Origin: Rhodospirillales bacterium
GTDB taxonomy: Bacteria > Pseudomonadota > Alphaproteobacteria > Rhodospirillales > Casp-alpha2
Direction of reading: 5' to 3'
DNA: 62,603 nucleotides
Assembly (NCBI GenBank): GCA_023145215.1
Contig: JAGLED010000023.1
Coordinates: 1-62,603 of the forward strand
Shown here: piece by piece, positions 12,114-21,057 of the stretch
Numbering within the stretch: the first letter of the stretch is position 1
Layout: every line of letters starts with the position of its first letter
The notes under the pieces: generated by a model
The model's input: only the letters and a program-made list of their open reading frames with translations
The model's database searches: none
What the model was told of the DNA's origin: nothing
Translations under genes and position numbers: made by a program

Positions 12114-13010
12114 GTGGCGATCGATTGGGACAAACTCAGGGTTTTTCACGCCGTCGCCGAAGCCGGAAGCTTCACCCATGCGGGCGAAACCCTCAATCTG
12201 AGCCAATCGGCGGTGAGCCGGCAGGTGTCCGCCCTCGAACAGAGTTTGGGCACGCCCTTGTTCCACCGTCATGCGCGCGGGCTGATCCTGACCGAACAGG
12301 GCGAGACCCTGTTCCAGACCGCGCACAATGTGTTCGCGCAGTTGGCGCGGGTGCAATCGCAACTGGCCGAGAACAAGGAACGCCCGCAGGGCGCCTTGAA
12401 GATCTCGTCGACGGTCGCGTTCGGGTCGGTGTTCCTGGCGTCCAGGATGAAAGAGTTCGTTAACCGCTACCCGGAGATCGAGGTCTCGCTGGTGCTGGCG
12501 GATACCGAACTCGATCTATCCATGCGCCAGGCCGATGTCGCGATCCGCCTGACGCCGCCGACCCAGCCGGATCTGGTGCAGCGCCACCTGATGACGCTGC
12601 ACTACCGGGTCTATGCGGCCCCGGAATACCTGCAGCAGAACGGTATGCCCAAGAACCCCCGCGATCTGGATCGGCACCGGATCGTCGTTTACGGCGATGA
12701 CGCGCGCCCGCCGGCGGCCAACCTCAACTGGCTTTTGACCGAGCACGCCAAGGAAGGCAAGCCGCGCAAACCCGTGCTTCGGGTCAATTCGATCTACGGC
12801 ATTCTGCGTGCGGTGCAAAGTGGGCTGGGGATCGGCGCGCTGCCGGAATACATGGGCCGTGAACTGGGCAGTCTGGTCGAAGTCCTGCCGGAATTGCAGG
12901 GGCCGGAACTGAACATGTATTTCGTCTATCCCGAGGAGTTGCGGGATTCCGCCAGAATTGTCGCATTCCGCGATTTTATCGTCGAAAAAATCGCGCCCAT
13001 CAGGAAGTAG
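12114..13010 (+). CDS. LysR family transcriptional regulator
   Basis: 298 aa from GTG 12114. GGGAGG ends 5 nt upstream of it, while an in-frame GTG at 12108 overlaps that ribosome site and is less likely. The N-terminal helix-turn-helix (FHAVAEAGSFTHAGETLNLSQSAVSRQVSALE) is at about 9-40 and the type 2 periplasmic-binding-like effector domain is about 88-290. It follows trxB by 36 bp on the same strand. A LysR gene directly after trxB is recurrent in Rhodospirillales. Target and ligand cannot be read from the sequence. Confidence 0.92.
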   Translation: MAIDWDKLRVFHAVAEAGSFTHAGETLNLSQSAVSRQVSALEQSLGTPLFHRHARGLILTEQGETLFQTAHNVFAQLARVQSQLAENKERPQGALKISSTVAFGSVFLASRMKEFVNRYPEIEVSLVLADTELDLSMRQADVAIRLTPPTQPDLVQRHLMTLHYRVYAAPEYLQQNGMPKNPRDLDRHRIVVYGDDARPPAANLNWLLTEHAKEGKPRKPVLRVNSIYGILRAVQSGLGIGALPEYMGRELGSLVEVLPELQGPELNMYFVYPEELRDSARIVAFRDFIVEKIAPIRK

Positions 13011-13100
13011 CGGCCGTCCGTTTAGCTATGCGTTGACTGCATGGCTGCATTTCCCGTTTTTCTCTGGTGTGCCAACACAGCCTGCCTATATAAAGCGTGC

Positions 13101-13305
13101 ATTCGATGTTGCAACGCAGCAGCGAATACGGAATTCGGAACCGGATGATCGCGCTGAAAACGCTGATTTCCACAGGGTTCCACCCAGTTTCCGGGCGCCC
13201 TGCCCGGAAAAGAGGGACCGGTCTTCCGGCCCCTCGCGTCTCCCAGACGTGAAGCCTCCCTGTTTAAAACTCGCCCCCGGGGTTCGTCCCCGGGGGGTTT
13301 TTTTT
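13101..13305 (+). ncRNA. Candidate structured RNA or long 3' UTR after lysR
   Basis: The 308 bp between lysR and the next gene has no convincing protein gene but several stems in a row. Arms are ATTCG/CGAAT (13101-13127), GGAACC/GGTTCC, TTTCCGGGC/GCCCGGAAA (around 13190-13215) and CGTCT/AGACG. A single-stranded GAAGCCTCCCTG stretch comes next, then a rho-independent terminator. A TATAAA at 13089-13094 could be a -10 element, but I see no good -35. CCTCCC could pair with ribosome binding sites. It is not recognisably SRP RNA, RNase P or tmRNA; a divergent 6S RNA cannot be excluded. The 5' end is a guess. Confidence 0.4.
13274..13305 (+). terminator. Rho-independent terminator
   Basis: A 9-bp stem CCCCCGGGG/CCCCGGGGG with the loop TTCGT is followed by G and eight T residues. 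Polarity fits the plus strand (end of the lysR transcript or of the candidate RNA). There is no T tract for the opposite direction. Confidence 0.93.
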
Positions 13306-13318
13306 GTGCGGCGTGCGC

Positions 13319-14665
13319 TTAGCCAAGTGCGCGGGGATTGCTCTCGGCCAGCGTGGCGCGGACCCGGGCCAGCAAAAGCGCATGATCCTCGGGCGTGCCC
13401 TTGCCGGCGCGGATATTTGCGGCGAGATCGGCGAGGTCGCCGCCCCCCGTCTCCAACCCTTCGATCTGCCGCGAGACGATGGCGAGCGCGTTGGCCGCCA
13501 TCAGGGCTTTGTATCGCTGATCGCCGTCGAGCACGCTGGCGAGATCGCCCCGGATCACGTCGCGCGCGATCCCCAATAGCGGCGCCAGAGACGGCGCGGG
13601 GCGCACGGGTGAGACGTTCCCGGGCAGCGGGGCCGGAGTATCGGGTGCGGTAACGTTCAGAATTTCGAGTTCGAGTTCGGGGACGATATGGGCAGTCAAC
13701 GCAAGTTCCAGATTGCGCTCGCCCCCCGTCACGAAGCGGTCGGCCTGTTGCAGCGCGATCACCGCCCAGCGCATGGTCGCCATGACCTGCCAGTAAAGGA
13801 TCTGATCGCGATGCACGGTGCGGCCGCGTTCGGATTCATACCCCCTGATCAGCGCATCCAGCGCGCCGACGCCGCCGCATTCCCGCTCAACCGCCCCGAA
13901 GCGCCAGCATTTGGCGGTCAGCCAGCCGATATCCTCCATCGGGTCGGACCAGCCGGCGAACTCCCAATCCAGGATCGCCGTCAGTTCGCCGTCGGCGACC
14001 ATGTAGTTGCCGGTGCGATAGTCGCGGTGAGAGAAAACAATCTCGCCGTTGTCGGGGGCGTTCTGTTCGAGCCAGCGAAGGCCCCATTCGAGGGCCGGGT
14101 GCGATCCCGGCAGCGCATCCAAATGGCGGCGGTATTCATGGACCGACGACATCGCGACGGGGCCGTCGGGCTTGGAGACGAACGCGAGGTCGTCGGCGTC
14201 GGCAATCGAGTGAATGCGCGCGAGGTTGCGGCCCAGGTCTTCGGCGAGCGCATCGTTCGCGTCCATCTTGGCGAGCTTGTGCCCGGCCGCCGTGCCCTCG
14301 GCGCGGTGCATGATGAAGAACGGCGTCCCTAATACATCCGTGTCTTCACAGAGCACGCAGGGCGTCGGCACCATCACGCCCGCCGCGTGCGCGTGTTTCA
14401 AGATCGTGAACTCTTCCGCGCGGCCGTGCGAGACGGCGACGTTGGAGGGCGCGTCCTTGCGCAACACCAGTTCGTGCGATCCGGGCCAGTCGCCGCCTTC
14501 GATATCGAGCTTGAGGGCCCAGTTCTCCTGGATCGCACCGCCCGACAACTGCTTCAGGTCGCTGACCTGCGCGCGCCCGCCCGATTGGCGGGCGATCCAG
14601 ACCTCAAGGCGTTTAATGGCGTCCCGGTCCATGGCCGTCACCGCGTCGTCATTACGTCCGCTCAC
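13319..14665 (-). CDS. Aminoglycoside-phosphotransferase-like protein with DUF6285-like C-terminal domain
   Basis: 448 aa. The N-terminal APH/choline-kinase fold (about 20-340) has QLSGGAIQENW as the nucleotide loop, the catalytic FSHRDYRTGNYMV and the metal-binding AILDWEFAGWSDP. The C-terminal about 85 residues (LLGIARDVIRGDLA...RYKALMAANALAIVSRQIE) look like DUF6285. In related genomes, from memory, this is often a separate gene beside APH and acyl-CoA dehydrogenase genes. GTG at 14665 overlaps the acyl-CoA dehydrogenase stop by 4 bp (GTGA), indicating translational coupling. The substrate is probably an acyl-pathway metabolite rather than an antibiotic, by context only. Confidence 0.88.
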   Translation of the reverse strand: MSGRNDDAVTAMDRDAIKRLEVWIARQSGGRAQVSDLKQLSGGAIQENWALKLDIEGGDWPGSHELVLRKDAPSNVAVSHGRAEEFTILKHAHAAGVMVPTPCVLCEDTDVLGTPFFIMHRAEGTAAGHKLAKMDANDALAEDLGRNLARIHSIADADDLAFVSKPDGPVAMSSVHEYRRHLDALPGSHPALEWGLRWLEQNAPDNGEIVFSHRDYRTGNYMVADGELTAILDWEFAGWSDPMEDIGWLTAKCWRFGAVERECGGVGALDALIRGYESERGRTVHRDQILYWQVMATMRWAVIALQQADRFVTGGERNLELALTAHIVPELELEILNVTAPDTPAPLPGNVSPVRPAPSLAPLLGIARDVIRGDLASVLDGDQRYKALMAANALAIVSRQIEGLETGGGDLADLAANIRAGKGTPEDHALLLARVRATLAESNPRALG

Positions 14666-15873
14666 GTTTCCGGATGTCCCCACGACCAGAAGTCCATGCC
14701 GTTTTCCTTGAGCGCACCGGCGAGCACCATCTTGTGCACCTCCGACGCGCCGTCGACCAGTTTGGCCTGGCGGGCGTAGCGGTAGATCCACTCAAGCACC
14801 GTGTCCTTGGAATAGCCGCGGGCACCATTCAACTGAATAGCGGTGTCGACCGCCTTGAACAGCACATCCGCGACCGCGACCTTGGCCATGGAGACCTCTT
14901 TCCTCGCCCGCGACCCCTGATCCAGCGCCCACGCGGCTTTCATGGTGAGCAGGCGGCCCACCTCGATGTCCATGGCCGCGTCGCCCAGCAGAAGTTGCAC
15001 GCTTTCGCGCTTGGACAGTTTCGAGCCGAAAGCATCGCGGTTGGAGATGTATTCGTTCGCGATCTCGAGCGAGCGCTTGGCGAGGCCGAGCCAGCGCATG
15101 CAGTGCGTGAGCCGCGCCGTCCCCAGCCTGATCTGCACGCACTTCATCCCTTCGCCGACCCCCATCAGACGGTTTTCGTCGGGGATTTCCATGCCGTTGA
15201 AAACAAGCTCGCAATGCCCGCCGTGTTCTTCCGGGCCCATGATCGGGATGCGTCGTTCGATCTCCCAGCCGGGATCGTCCTTGTGGAACAGGAACGCGGT
15301 CAGGTTGCGGCGCGGCTCATCCGATGTGCGCGCCAGCAGGATGAAGTGATCGGCGACGCCCGCGCCGGTGATAAACCATTTGCGGCCCTGCACGACCCAC
15401 TTGTCGTCTTTCTTCTCGGCCCGGGTCAGCATCATGCCCCCCGGGTCCGAGCCCGCGCCCGGCGCCGGTTCGGTCATGACGATGGATGAGCGTACCTTGC
15501 CGTCGATGATCGGTTGCAGCCAACGTTCCTTCTGTTCGTCGGTGGCGACCTTGTTCAACACATACATGTTGCCGTCGTCGGGCGCAGCGGCGTTGAAGCA
15601 CACCGGGCCGAAGATCGAACGGTTCATTTCCTCGTAACACGCCGCCATCCCCACGGTGTCGAAGCCGCGTCCGCCGCGTTCCTTCGGCATCGACAGGCTC
15701 CAGAGACCATGATCGCGGGCCTGCGCCTGAATTTGTTTCAGGAGGTCCAGGTCGATGTTTTCGTGATCGTCATAGCTCGCCGGGTCTTCTTCCAGCGGCA
15801 TGATCCGCTCTTCGACGAATTTGCGGATGGCGAGGCGCGTTTCCTCGACCTCGGGCGTCAGTGTGAAATCCAT
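14662..15873 (-). CDS. Acyl-CoA dehydrogenase
   Basis: 403 aa flavoenzyme catalysing alpha,beta-dehydrogenation of an acyl-CoA. The three family domains are in order: N-terminal helices (about 1-125), the beta domain with VMTEPAPGAGSDPGG and WFITGAGVADH (about 130-240), and the C-terminal helical domain with QLNGARGYSKDTVLEWIYRYAR (about 345-370). There is no signal peptide. Chain-length specificity cannot be read. It sits between an alpha/beta hydrolase gene and the coupled phosphotransferase gene, in a minus-strand run starting with the acyl-CoA ligase at 20047. Confidence 0.94.
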   Translation of the reverse strand: MDFTLTPEVEETRLAIRKFVEERIMPLEEDPASYDDHENIDLDLLKQIQAQARDHGLWSLSMPKERGGRGFDTVGMAACYEEMNRSIFGPVCFNAAAPDDGNMYVLNKVATDEQKERWLQPIIDGKVRSSIVMTEPAPGAGSDPGGMMLTRAEKKDDKWVVQGRKWFITGAGVADHFILLARTSDEPRRNLTAFLFHKDDPGWEIERRIPIMGPEEHGGHCELVFNGMEIPDENRLMGVGEGMKCVQIRLGTARLTHCMRWLGLAKRSLEIANEYISNRDAFGSKLSKRESVQLLLGDAAMDIEVGRLLTMKAAWALDQGSRARKEVSMAKVAVADVLFKAVDTAIQLNGARGYSKDTVLEWIYRYARQAKLVDGASEVHKMVLAGALKENGMDFWSWGHPET

Positions 15874-15937
15874 CTGATCCTCTCGGCTTCGTTTGGTGGA
15901 GTTTGGCCGCTGGGCGCGGGCGGCTCAAGGCCCGGCG

Positions 15938-16813
15938 TTATCTAGGCCCGATGCCGGCATAGTTGCCGTCGAAGGCTTCGCGCACCGGCCAGGTGCCGGC
16001 CTTGACGGATCGCAGGAAGTCCGCGATCTCGGCATTGAACGTCGCCGGATCCTCCAGATTGATCAGGTGCCCCGATTTGGCGTAGACCCTGAGCCCCGAC
16101 GTCGGCATGGCGCGCTTCAGCCACACGTTCACATCCAGGCACACGTCGTCCTCGTCGCCGACCATCAGAAGGGTGGGCACCGCGCAGGCGTTGAACTCGG
16201 CTTCGAAATCGAACAGCGACGGGCGGCCGCCCTGCACATGCCTGAGGGTATAAGCCGCGCCGATGGCGGGATGCTCGGCCAACTGATCGCGAAACTCCTC
16301 CCACCCGCGGATGTCCTTCCGCTTCAACTGCGTGCGCGTCGGGCCGTTGGCGAAGGGCTCGGCAAGCATCTTGCCGGCTTCAAGGTAATCTTCGGAGCGT
16401 TCGAAGGCTTCCTTCCGGAAAACCTGCAAGCCTTCTGTCAACGATCCCGCGCCCGCCGACGCGGCGGCCAGCGCGATCACCCGGTCCGGATGGTGAATGG
16501 CGAGGCGGAGGCCGGTGTAGCCCCCCATCGACAGGCCAACGACCACGGCTTTCTCGATCCCCGCCGCATCCATGACGGCAAGGGCGTCTTGGATGGCGAA
16601 GTCCTGACCGTACAATGTTTCGTCCTCGGGCACGTCCGAGGGCGGGTAGCCGCGCGAACACATGACGATGCAGCGATGATCGCGCGAGAAATGCCGGACC
16701 TGCGGTTCCCAGCTGCGTTTGTCGCCGCCGTATTCGTGCAGGAACAGCATCGGCATGCCCGCACCGGTTTCCTCGTAATAAATCTTCACTCCGTCTTGGT
16801 CGGCGTATGGCAT
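15938..16813 (-). CDS. Alpha/beta hydrolase
   Basis: 291 aa. Family motifs are the oxyanion loop FLHEYGGDKRSWEPQ (about 24-38), the nucleophile elbow GLSMGG (Ser about 95), an acid in VGDEDDVCLDV (about 218) and a His in YAKSGHLINLEDP (about 250). It is soluble, with no signal peptide. The reaction is unspecified: 3-oxoadipate enol-lactonase-like hydrolases have this length, but nothing here proves that. The gene is part of the acyl-CoA-type operon, 64 bp upstream of the acyl-CoA dehydrogenase. Confidence 0.9.
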   Translation of the reverse strand: MPYADQDGVKIYYEETGAGMPMLFLHEYGGDKRSWEPQVRHFSRDHRCIVMCSRGYPPSDVPEDETLYGQDFAIQDALAVMDAAGIEKAVVVGLSMGGYTGLRLAIHHPDRVIALAAASAGAGSLTEGLQVFRKEAFERSEDYLEAGKMLAEPFANGPTRTQLKRKDIRGWEEFRDQLAEHPAIGAAYTLRHVQGGRPSLFDFEAEFNACAVPTLLMVGDEDDVCLDVNVWLKRAMPTSGLRVYAKSGHLINLEDPATFNAEIADFLRSVKAGTWPVREAFDGNYAGIGPR

Positions 16814-16846
16814 TTGGACATCCTTTGGGAAATATGCGGGAGGTTA

Positions 16847-17584
16847 TCAATCACGATTTTCAGATAACGTCCCGTATGACCGCAAGCGAGAGCGGATCAG
16901 TGCTTCAATTTCTTTTAATAGCGGTTGAGTTTCACTCTCAAACTTTCTCCAAACATCTCCTCTCATTTTATGCTCTTTGGATTCAACAGCCACTTCATAG
17001 CCTGAGAGGTGTTCGCGTAATTGCGAACCCATGGTCGTCAGTTTCCCGTGAATCTCATCAGGGAAGAAGATTCCGAGCCTTGCAACCAAGATGTTGTACT
17101 CGGATATCTTCTTTTTTACGCGGTGAACTCTATGCCAGTGAATCTCATCAATGTAGAGCCTAACTTTATCCTTAGCATGGCGGATTTTTTCTTTCTGAGT
17201 ATTCGTCAGTTCCGTTTGTTCTAAAAATTCTTCAAGTTCGTCGTCGGTCATTCTGTTTAAGTCTACGTAACTTTGAATTGGAGTGATTAGTCCTCCTAGC
17301 CATCCAACTGCTTCCTCTAAGTTGCCCCAAGCGTCTGTCAGTACGTCAAACTCCTTTTCCTGAACACGTATTGCCCCATTGAGCGCTGAGTCGATCTCAA
17401 CTCTAAGTCTCTGGATTTCAACGTCTTGGTTGTGTTTGAAACTGGCCAATCGTTCCGCGAACTTGTTGTCCATCCACGACTTCGCGAAATATTTGAAGAG
17501 GCCAAAAGTGACTGCTGACCCGACACCAGCCGATCCGACTACACTCCATACAAATTGCCAATCAATGGTGACGTTGCTCTCCAT
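16847..17584 (-). CDS. Hypothetical membrane-anchored coiled-coil protein, AT-rich
   Basis: 245 aa, not assigned to a family. One N-terminal membrane segment (about 10-30, FVWSVVGSAGVGSAVTFGLF) is followed by long charged helices with coiled-coil character (about 40-75 and 120-240). The base composition and codon use are clearly AT-richer than all neighbours, with many AAA, ATT and TTT codons. It is inserted between the hydrolase and SDR genes of the acyl-CoA operon, with about 33-bp gaps on each side. This looks like recent acquisition. Proteins of this shape occur near defence and mobile islands, but no partner is visible here. Confidence 0.75.
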   Translation of the reverse strand: MESNVTIDWQFVWSVVGSAGVGSAVTFGLFKYFAKSWMDNKFAERLASFKHNQDVEIQRLRVEIDSALNGAIRVQEKEFDVLTDAWGNLEEAVGWLGGLITPIQSYVDLNRMTDDELEEFLEQTELTNTQKEKIRHAKDKVRLYIDEIHWHRVHRVKKKISEYNILVARLGIFFPDEIHGKLTTMGSQLREHLSGYEVAVESKEHKMRGDVWRKFESETQPLLKEIEALIRSRLRSYGTLSENRD

Positions 17585-17617
17585 CTTTGCACCTATCAGC
17601 TCAATCCATCTGTTGCC

Positions 17618-18379
17618 CTAAAGCGTATTCACCAGATGCCCGCCGTCGACAGGGATGACCGCGCCGGTCATGTATCTGGATGAGTCGGACGCCAGCAATA
17701 AAAGCGGGCCGTCGAGATCGTGCAGTTTACCGCAGCGGCGCATGGGGACGCGCTTGATCATCGCCTGGCCGTGCTCGGAATTGAGGAAATCCTCATTCAA
17801 GTCGGTTTCGATATAGCCGGGCGCGAGCGCGTTGACCCGGATCTGATGACGCGCCAGTTCGAGGGCCAGCACCTTCGTCATCTGGATCACCGCCGCCTTG
17901 GAAATTGCGTAGGGCGCGACGCCCGCGGACACGCGGATGCCGAGGATGGAGGCCGTGTTGACGATATTTCCGCCGCCCGCGTCCTTCATCCGACGGGCGG
18001 TTTCCTGGGCGACGATCCACGCGCCTTCGAGGTTGGTGTCGATGACCTTGTGCCAGTCGGCGTCGGTGACGTCGAGCGCACCGGCGCCGGACGCCGTGCC
18101 CGCGTTGTTGATCAGGACGTCGGGCACCGAAAGCTCGCTTGCGACTTCGTCCAGCGCCGCCGTCACGCTTGCCCGGTCTGTGACGTCCATCCCGACGGCG
18201 ACGGCGGTGCCGCCTGCGTCCGCGATCTCGCCCGCCAGGGTTTCGAGTTTCTCAACCCGTCTGGCGGCGACGGCGACCCTGGCGCCGGCGGAAGCGAGGA
18301 CCCTGGCGAAGTGGTGGCCGAGGCCGGAAGAGGCGCCGGTGACCAGCACCGTCTTGCCGCCCATCAAAGTGGTGGTCAT
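17618..18379 (-). CDS. SDR family NAD(P)-dependent oxidoreductase
   Basis: 253 aa classical short-chain dehydrogenase. The cofactor motif TGASSGLG is at about 14-21, NNAG at about 90, the catalytic Ser in NTASILG, and Tyr-Lys in YAISK (about 157-161). FabG/3-hydroxyacyl-CoA-dehydrogenase-like in overall form. The start codon directly abuts the stop codon of the upstream acyl-CoA ligase (TGA-ATG), so the two are co-translated. By context it is a hydroxyacyl-CoA-type dehydrogenase, which is an inference. Confidence 0.93.
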   Translation of the reverse strand: MTTTLMGGKTVLVTGASSGLGHHFARVLASAGARVAVAARRVEKLETLAGEIADAGGTAVAVGMDVTDRASVTAALDEVASELSVPDVLINNAGTASGAGALDVTDADWHKVIDTNLEGAWIVAQETARRMKDAGGGNIVNTASILGIRVSAGVAPYAISKAAVIQMTKVLALELARHQIRVNALAPGYIETDLNEDFLNSEHGQAMIKRVPMRRCGKLHDLDGPLLLLASDSSRYMTGAVIPVDGGHLVNTL

Positions 18380-20047
18380 TCAGTCGTCCTTTTCTTCAGC
18401 GACGTCGTGCACTTTCTCTCGTAGCACGAACTTCTGGATCTTGCCGGTCGAAGTCTTGGGCAGCGGCCCGAACACGACCTTGGTCGGCGCCTTGAAGCGC
18501 GCCATGTGTTGTTTGCAGAAATCGATCAGTTCATTCGCGTCCAATGTGCCTTCGGCCGCCGCCGTCGGCGTCACGAAGGCGACCGGAGTTTCGCCCCATT
18601 TTTCCGACGGCATGGCGACGACGGCGCATTCCATCACGCCCGGATGCTTGTAGAGCGTCTCTTCGACCTCCAGTGACGAGATGTTCTCGCCACCCGAGAT
18701 GATGATGTCCTTGGAGCGGTCCTTGACCTCGATGTAGCCGTCCGGGTGCTGCACGGCCAGATCGCCGGTGTGATACCAGCCGCCCCGGAACGCCTCCGCC
18801 GTCGCGTCCGGGTTCTTCAGATAGCCCCGCATGACGGTGTTGGACTGGAACATGATCTCGCCGATGGTTTTGCCGTCTTCGGGCACCAGGTCGAGCGTTT
18901 CCGGGTCGCGCACCGTCTGGTGGAACTGGGTCGGGTAGCGCACGCCCTGACGCGACATTTTTACGGCTTTGTCCTCGAGCGGCAGGTCGGCCCACTCGTC
19001 CTGAAACACGCAGACCGTCGACGGGCCGTATGTCTCGGTCAGGCCGTACAGGTGCGTCACGTTGAAGCCCATCGCCGCCATGCGCGAAATCACGGTGGAC
19101 GGGGGCGCGGCGCCGCCGGTCGCGACCTCGATGGTGTGGTCGAACGTTTTCTTCACATCATCGGGCGCATGCACGAGCATGTTGAGGACGATCGGCGCGC
19201 CGCACATGTGGGTGACCTTGTGTTCCTCGATCAGCGGGAAAATCTCGGCGGGATCGACGTTCCGCAAACAAACATGCGTGCCGCCGACCGACGTCACCGC
19301 CCAGGTATAGGTCCAGCCGTTGCAGTGGAACATGGGCAGCGTCCACAGATAGACGCTTTCCGGTCCCAGCCTGAACACCAAGGCATTGCCGAGCGCATTC
19401 AAATAGCCGCCCCGGTGGTGATAGACGACGCCTTTCGGGTTGCCGGTCGTGCCGGACGTGTAGTTCAGGCACATGGCCTGCCATTCGTCGGCGGGGGCTT
19501 CCCAGACATGATCCGGGTCGCCTTCGGCCAGCAGTGCTTCGTATGTCAGATCGCCGATCAGCTCGCCGCCGTTGGCGAGCGGGTCGTCGACGTCGACGAT
19601 CAGAAGATCGGGATTGTCGAGGATCGCGACCGCGTCACGGATCACGCCCGAAAATTCGCGGTCGGTGATCAGTACTTTGGTTTCGGCGTGCTTGAGGATG
19701 AAGGCGATGGTTTCGTCATCGAGCCGGTAATTGAGCGCATTCAGCACCGCACCGGCCATGGGGACCCCATAGTGCGCTTCCAGCATCGCCGGCGCGTTCG
19801 GCGACATCACCGACACGGTGTCGCCGGGGCCGATGCCGCGCTTTTGAAGGGCGCTCGCCAGCCGGCGGCAGCGTACGTCGAATTCAGACCATGTAAATTT
19901 ATGCGGGCCGTGGATCACGGCGGTCTTGTCCGGGAAGACCCGGGCCGCCCAGTCGAGATAAGACAGCGGCGTCAGCGGCTGATAGTTCGCCGGGGTCTTG
20001 TCCAGACCCCGTTCGTATATATTGCCATCCGAAGACGTTTCGGACAT
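18380..20047 (-). CDS. Acyl-CoA synthetase (AMP-forming)
   Basis: 555 aa ligase activating a carboxylic acid to its CoA thioester via an acyl-adenylate. The P-loop YTSGTTGNPKG is near 190-200, the adenine motif YGLTETYGP is mid-protein, GGWYHTGD follows, and the catalytic lysine is in KTSTGKIQK near the C-terminus. The layout resembles medium-chain or methylmercaptopropionate (DmdB-like) ligases, but the substrate is open. ATG 20047 is chosen because GGAGGT lies 6 nt upstream; an earlier ATG at 20065 precedes that site. First gene of a run continuing through SDR, hydrolase, acyl-CoA dehydrogenase and phosphotransferase. Confidence 0.94.
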   Translation of the reverse strand: MSETSSDGNIYERGLDKTPANYQPLTPLSYLDWAARVFPDKTAVIHGPHKFTWSEFDVRCRRLASALQKRGIGPGDTVSVMSPNAPAMLEAHYGVPMAGAVLNALNYRLDDETIAFILKHAETKVLITDREFSGVIRDAVAILDNPDLLIVDVDDPLANGGELIGDLTYEALLAEGDPDHVWEAPADEWQAMCLNYTSGTTGNPKGVVYHHRGGYLNALGNALVFRLGPESVYLWTLPMFHCNGWTYTWAVTSVGGTHVCLRNVDPAEIFPLIEEHKVTHMCGAPIVLNMLVHAPDDVKKTFDHTIEVATGGAAPPSTVISRMAAMGFNVTHLYGLTETYGPSTVCVFQDEWADLPLEDKAVKMSRQGVRYPTQFHQTVRDPETLDLVPEDGKTIGEIMFQSNTVMRGYLKNPDATAEAFRGGWYHTGDLAVQHPDGYIEVKDRSKDIIISGGENISSLEVEETLYKHPGVMECAVVAMPSEKWGETPVAFVTPTAAAEGTLDANELIDFCKQHMARFKAPTKVVFGPLPKTSTGKIQKFVLREKVHDVAEEKDD

Positions 20048-20205
20048 CGGCACCTCCCCCGGCATTATCGTTCCTTCTTAGATAGCACCCCGGCGGCGAT
20101 CCCGGAAGGGCTGCGCCATTTTGTGGCTGGATGTGGCGCAAACTCAGGAAAATACGTGATCCGCAGCCGGATCGGCGTTAAAAATTGGACAAACAGGAGT
20201 GTAAC

Positions 20206-21057
20206 ATGTCCGACAAATTCAAGGTCGCGCTGGTGCAGACCTGCGCCAGTGCCGATATGCAGGAAACGCTGGGCCGCGCCGCCGCGATGGCCAAGGACGC
20301 GGCGTCCCAGGGCGCGCAGCTTATACAGTTCGCCGAGTTCTTTTCATGCTACGACATCGACGAGAAAGGGATTCACACCGGGCCGCTGCCTGAAGAATCC
20401 CACCCAGCCCTGCCGTTGTTCGCCGATCTGGCGCGCGATTTGGGTGTCTGGATCAACCTCGGTTCCATCGCCGTGCCGGCCCCTGACGGCCGCGCCTATA
20501 ACAGGCAGTACGTGATCGACGATCAGGGCATCGTTCAGGCGACGTACGAGAAAATCCACCTGTTCGATGTCAATCTGGGCGCCGACGACCGCTATCGCGA
20601 GTCGGCCAGCCTGACCCCGGGCGAGCGCGCCGTCCTTGTCGACACGCCTTGGGGCAAGATGGGGCTGACGATCTGCTACGACGTGCGCTTTCCGCACCTT
20701 TACCGCGACCTAGCCAAGGCGGGCGCGGACTTTCTGACGGTGCCGGCGGCGTTCACCCACAAGACCGGCCAGGACCACTGGCATATTCTGCTTCGCGCGC
20801 GCGCCATCGAAACCGGGTGCTTCGTGTTCGCGACGTGCCAGTCCGGCTATCACGGCAAGTCCCGGACCTATGGGCATTCCCTGATTGTCGGCCCATGGGG
20901 CGAGATACTTGCCGAAGGCCCGGAAGACGAGGAAGCCGTGATCATCGCCGAGATCGATCCGGCGGAGGTCGCCAAGGTGCGCGGCCGCATTCCGTCGTTG
21001 AAACACGACCGCCCGTACGACAAGCCCGAAGCCGTCATCGACAACGCCGCCGAATAA
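20206..21057 (+). CDS. Carbon-nitrogen hydrolase (nitrilase superfamily)
   Basis: 283 aa. The superfamily catalytic triad is visible: E44 in QFAEFF, K116 in TYEKIHLFD and C157 in LTICYDVRFP. The latter two motifs match the Nit1/Nit2 omega-amidase/deaminated-glutathione amidase branch best. Soluble. The ATG at 20206 has AGGAG upstream. The gene overlaps the next one (TAATG), so both are translated together. Divergent from the acyl-CoA ligase with 158 bp between. Exact amide substrate unknown. Confidence 0.93.
   Translation: MSDKFKVALVQTCASADMQETLGRAAAMAKDAASQGAQLIQFAEFFSCYDIDEKGIHTGPLPEESHPALPLFADLARDLGVWINLGSIAVPAPDGRAYNRQYVIDDQGIVQATYEKIHLFDVNLGADDRYRESASLTPGERAVLVDTPWGKMGLTICYDVRFPHLYRDLAKAGADFLTVPAAFTHKTGQDHWHILLRARAIETGCFVFATCQSGYHGKSRTYGHSLIVGPWGEILAEGPEDEEAVIIAEIDPAEVAKVRGRIPSLKHDRPYDKPEAVIDNAAE

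Noticed and set aside
13101-13305. tmRNA, SRP RNA, RNase P RNA or tRNA in the lysR downstream region
   Set aside because: No tag-peptide codons, no GGUCAGG-type SRP core, no RNase P core and no tRNA arms could be read.
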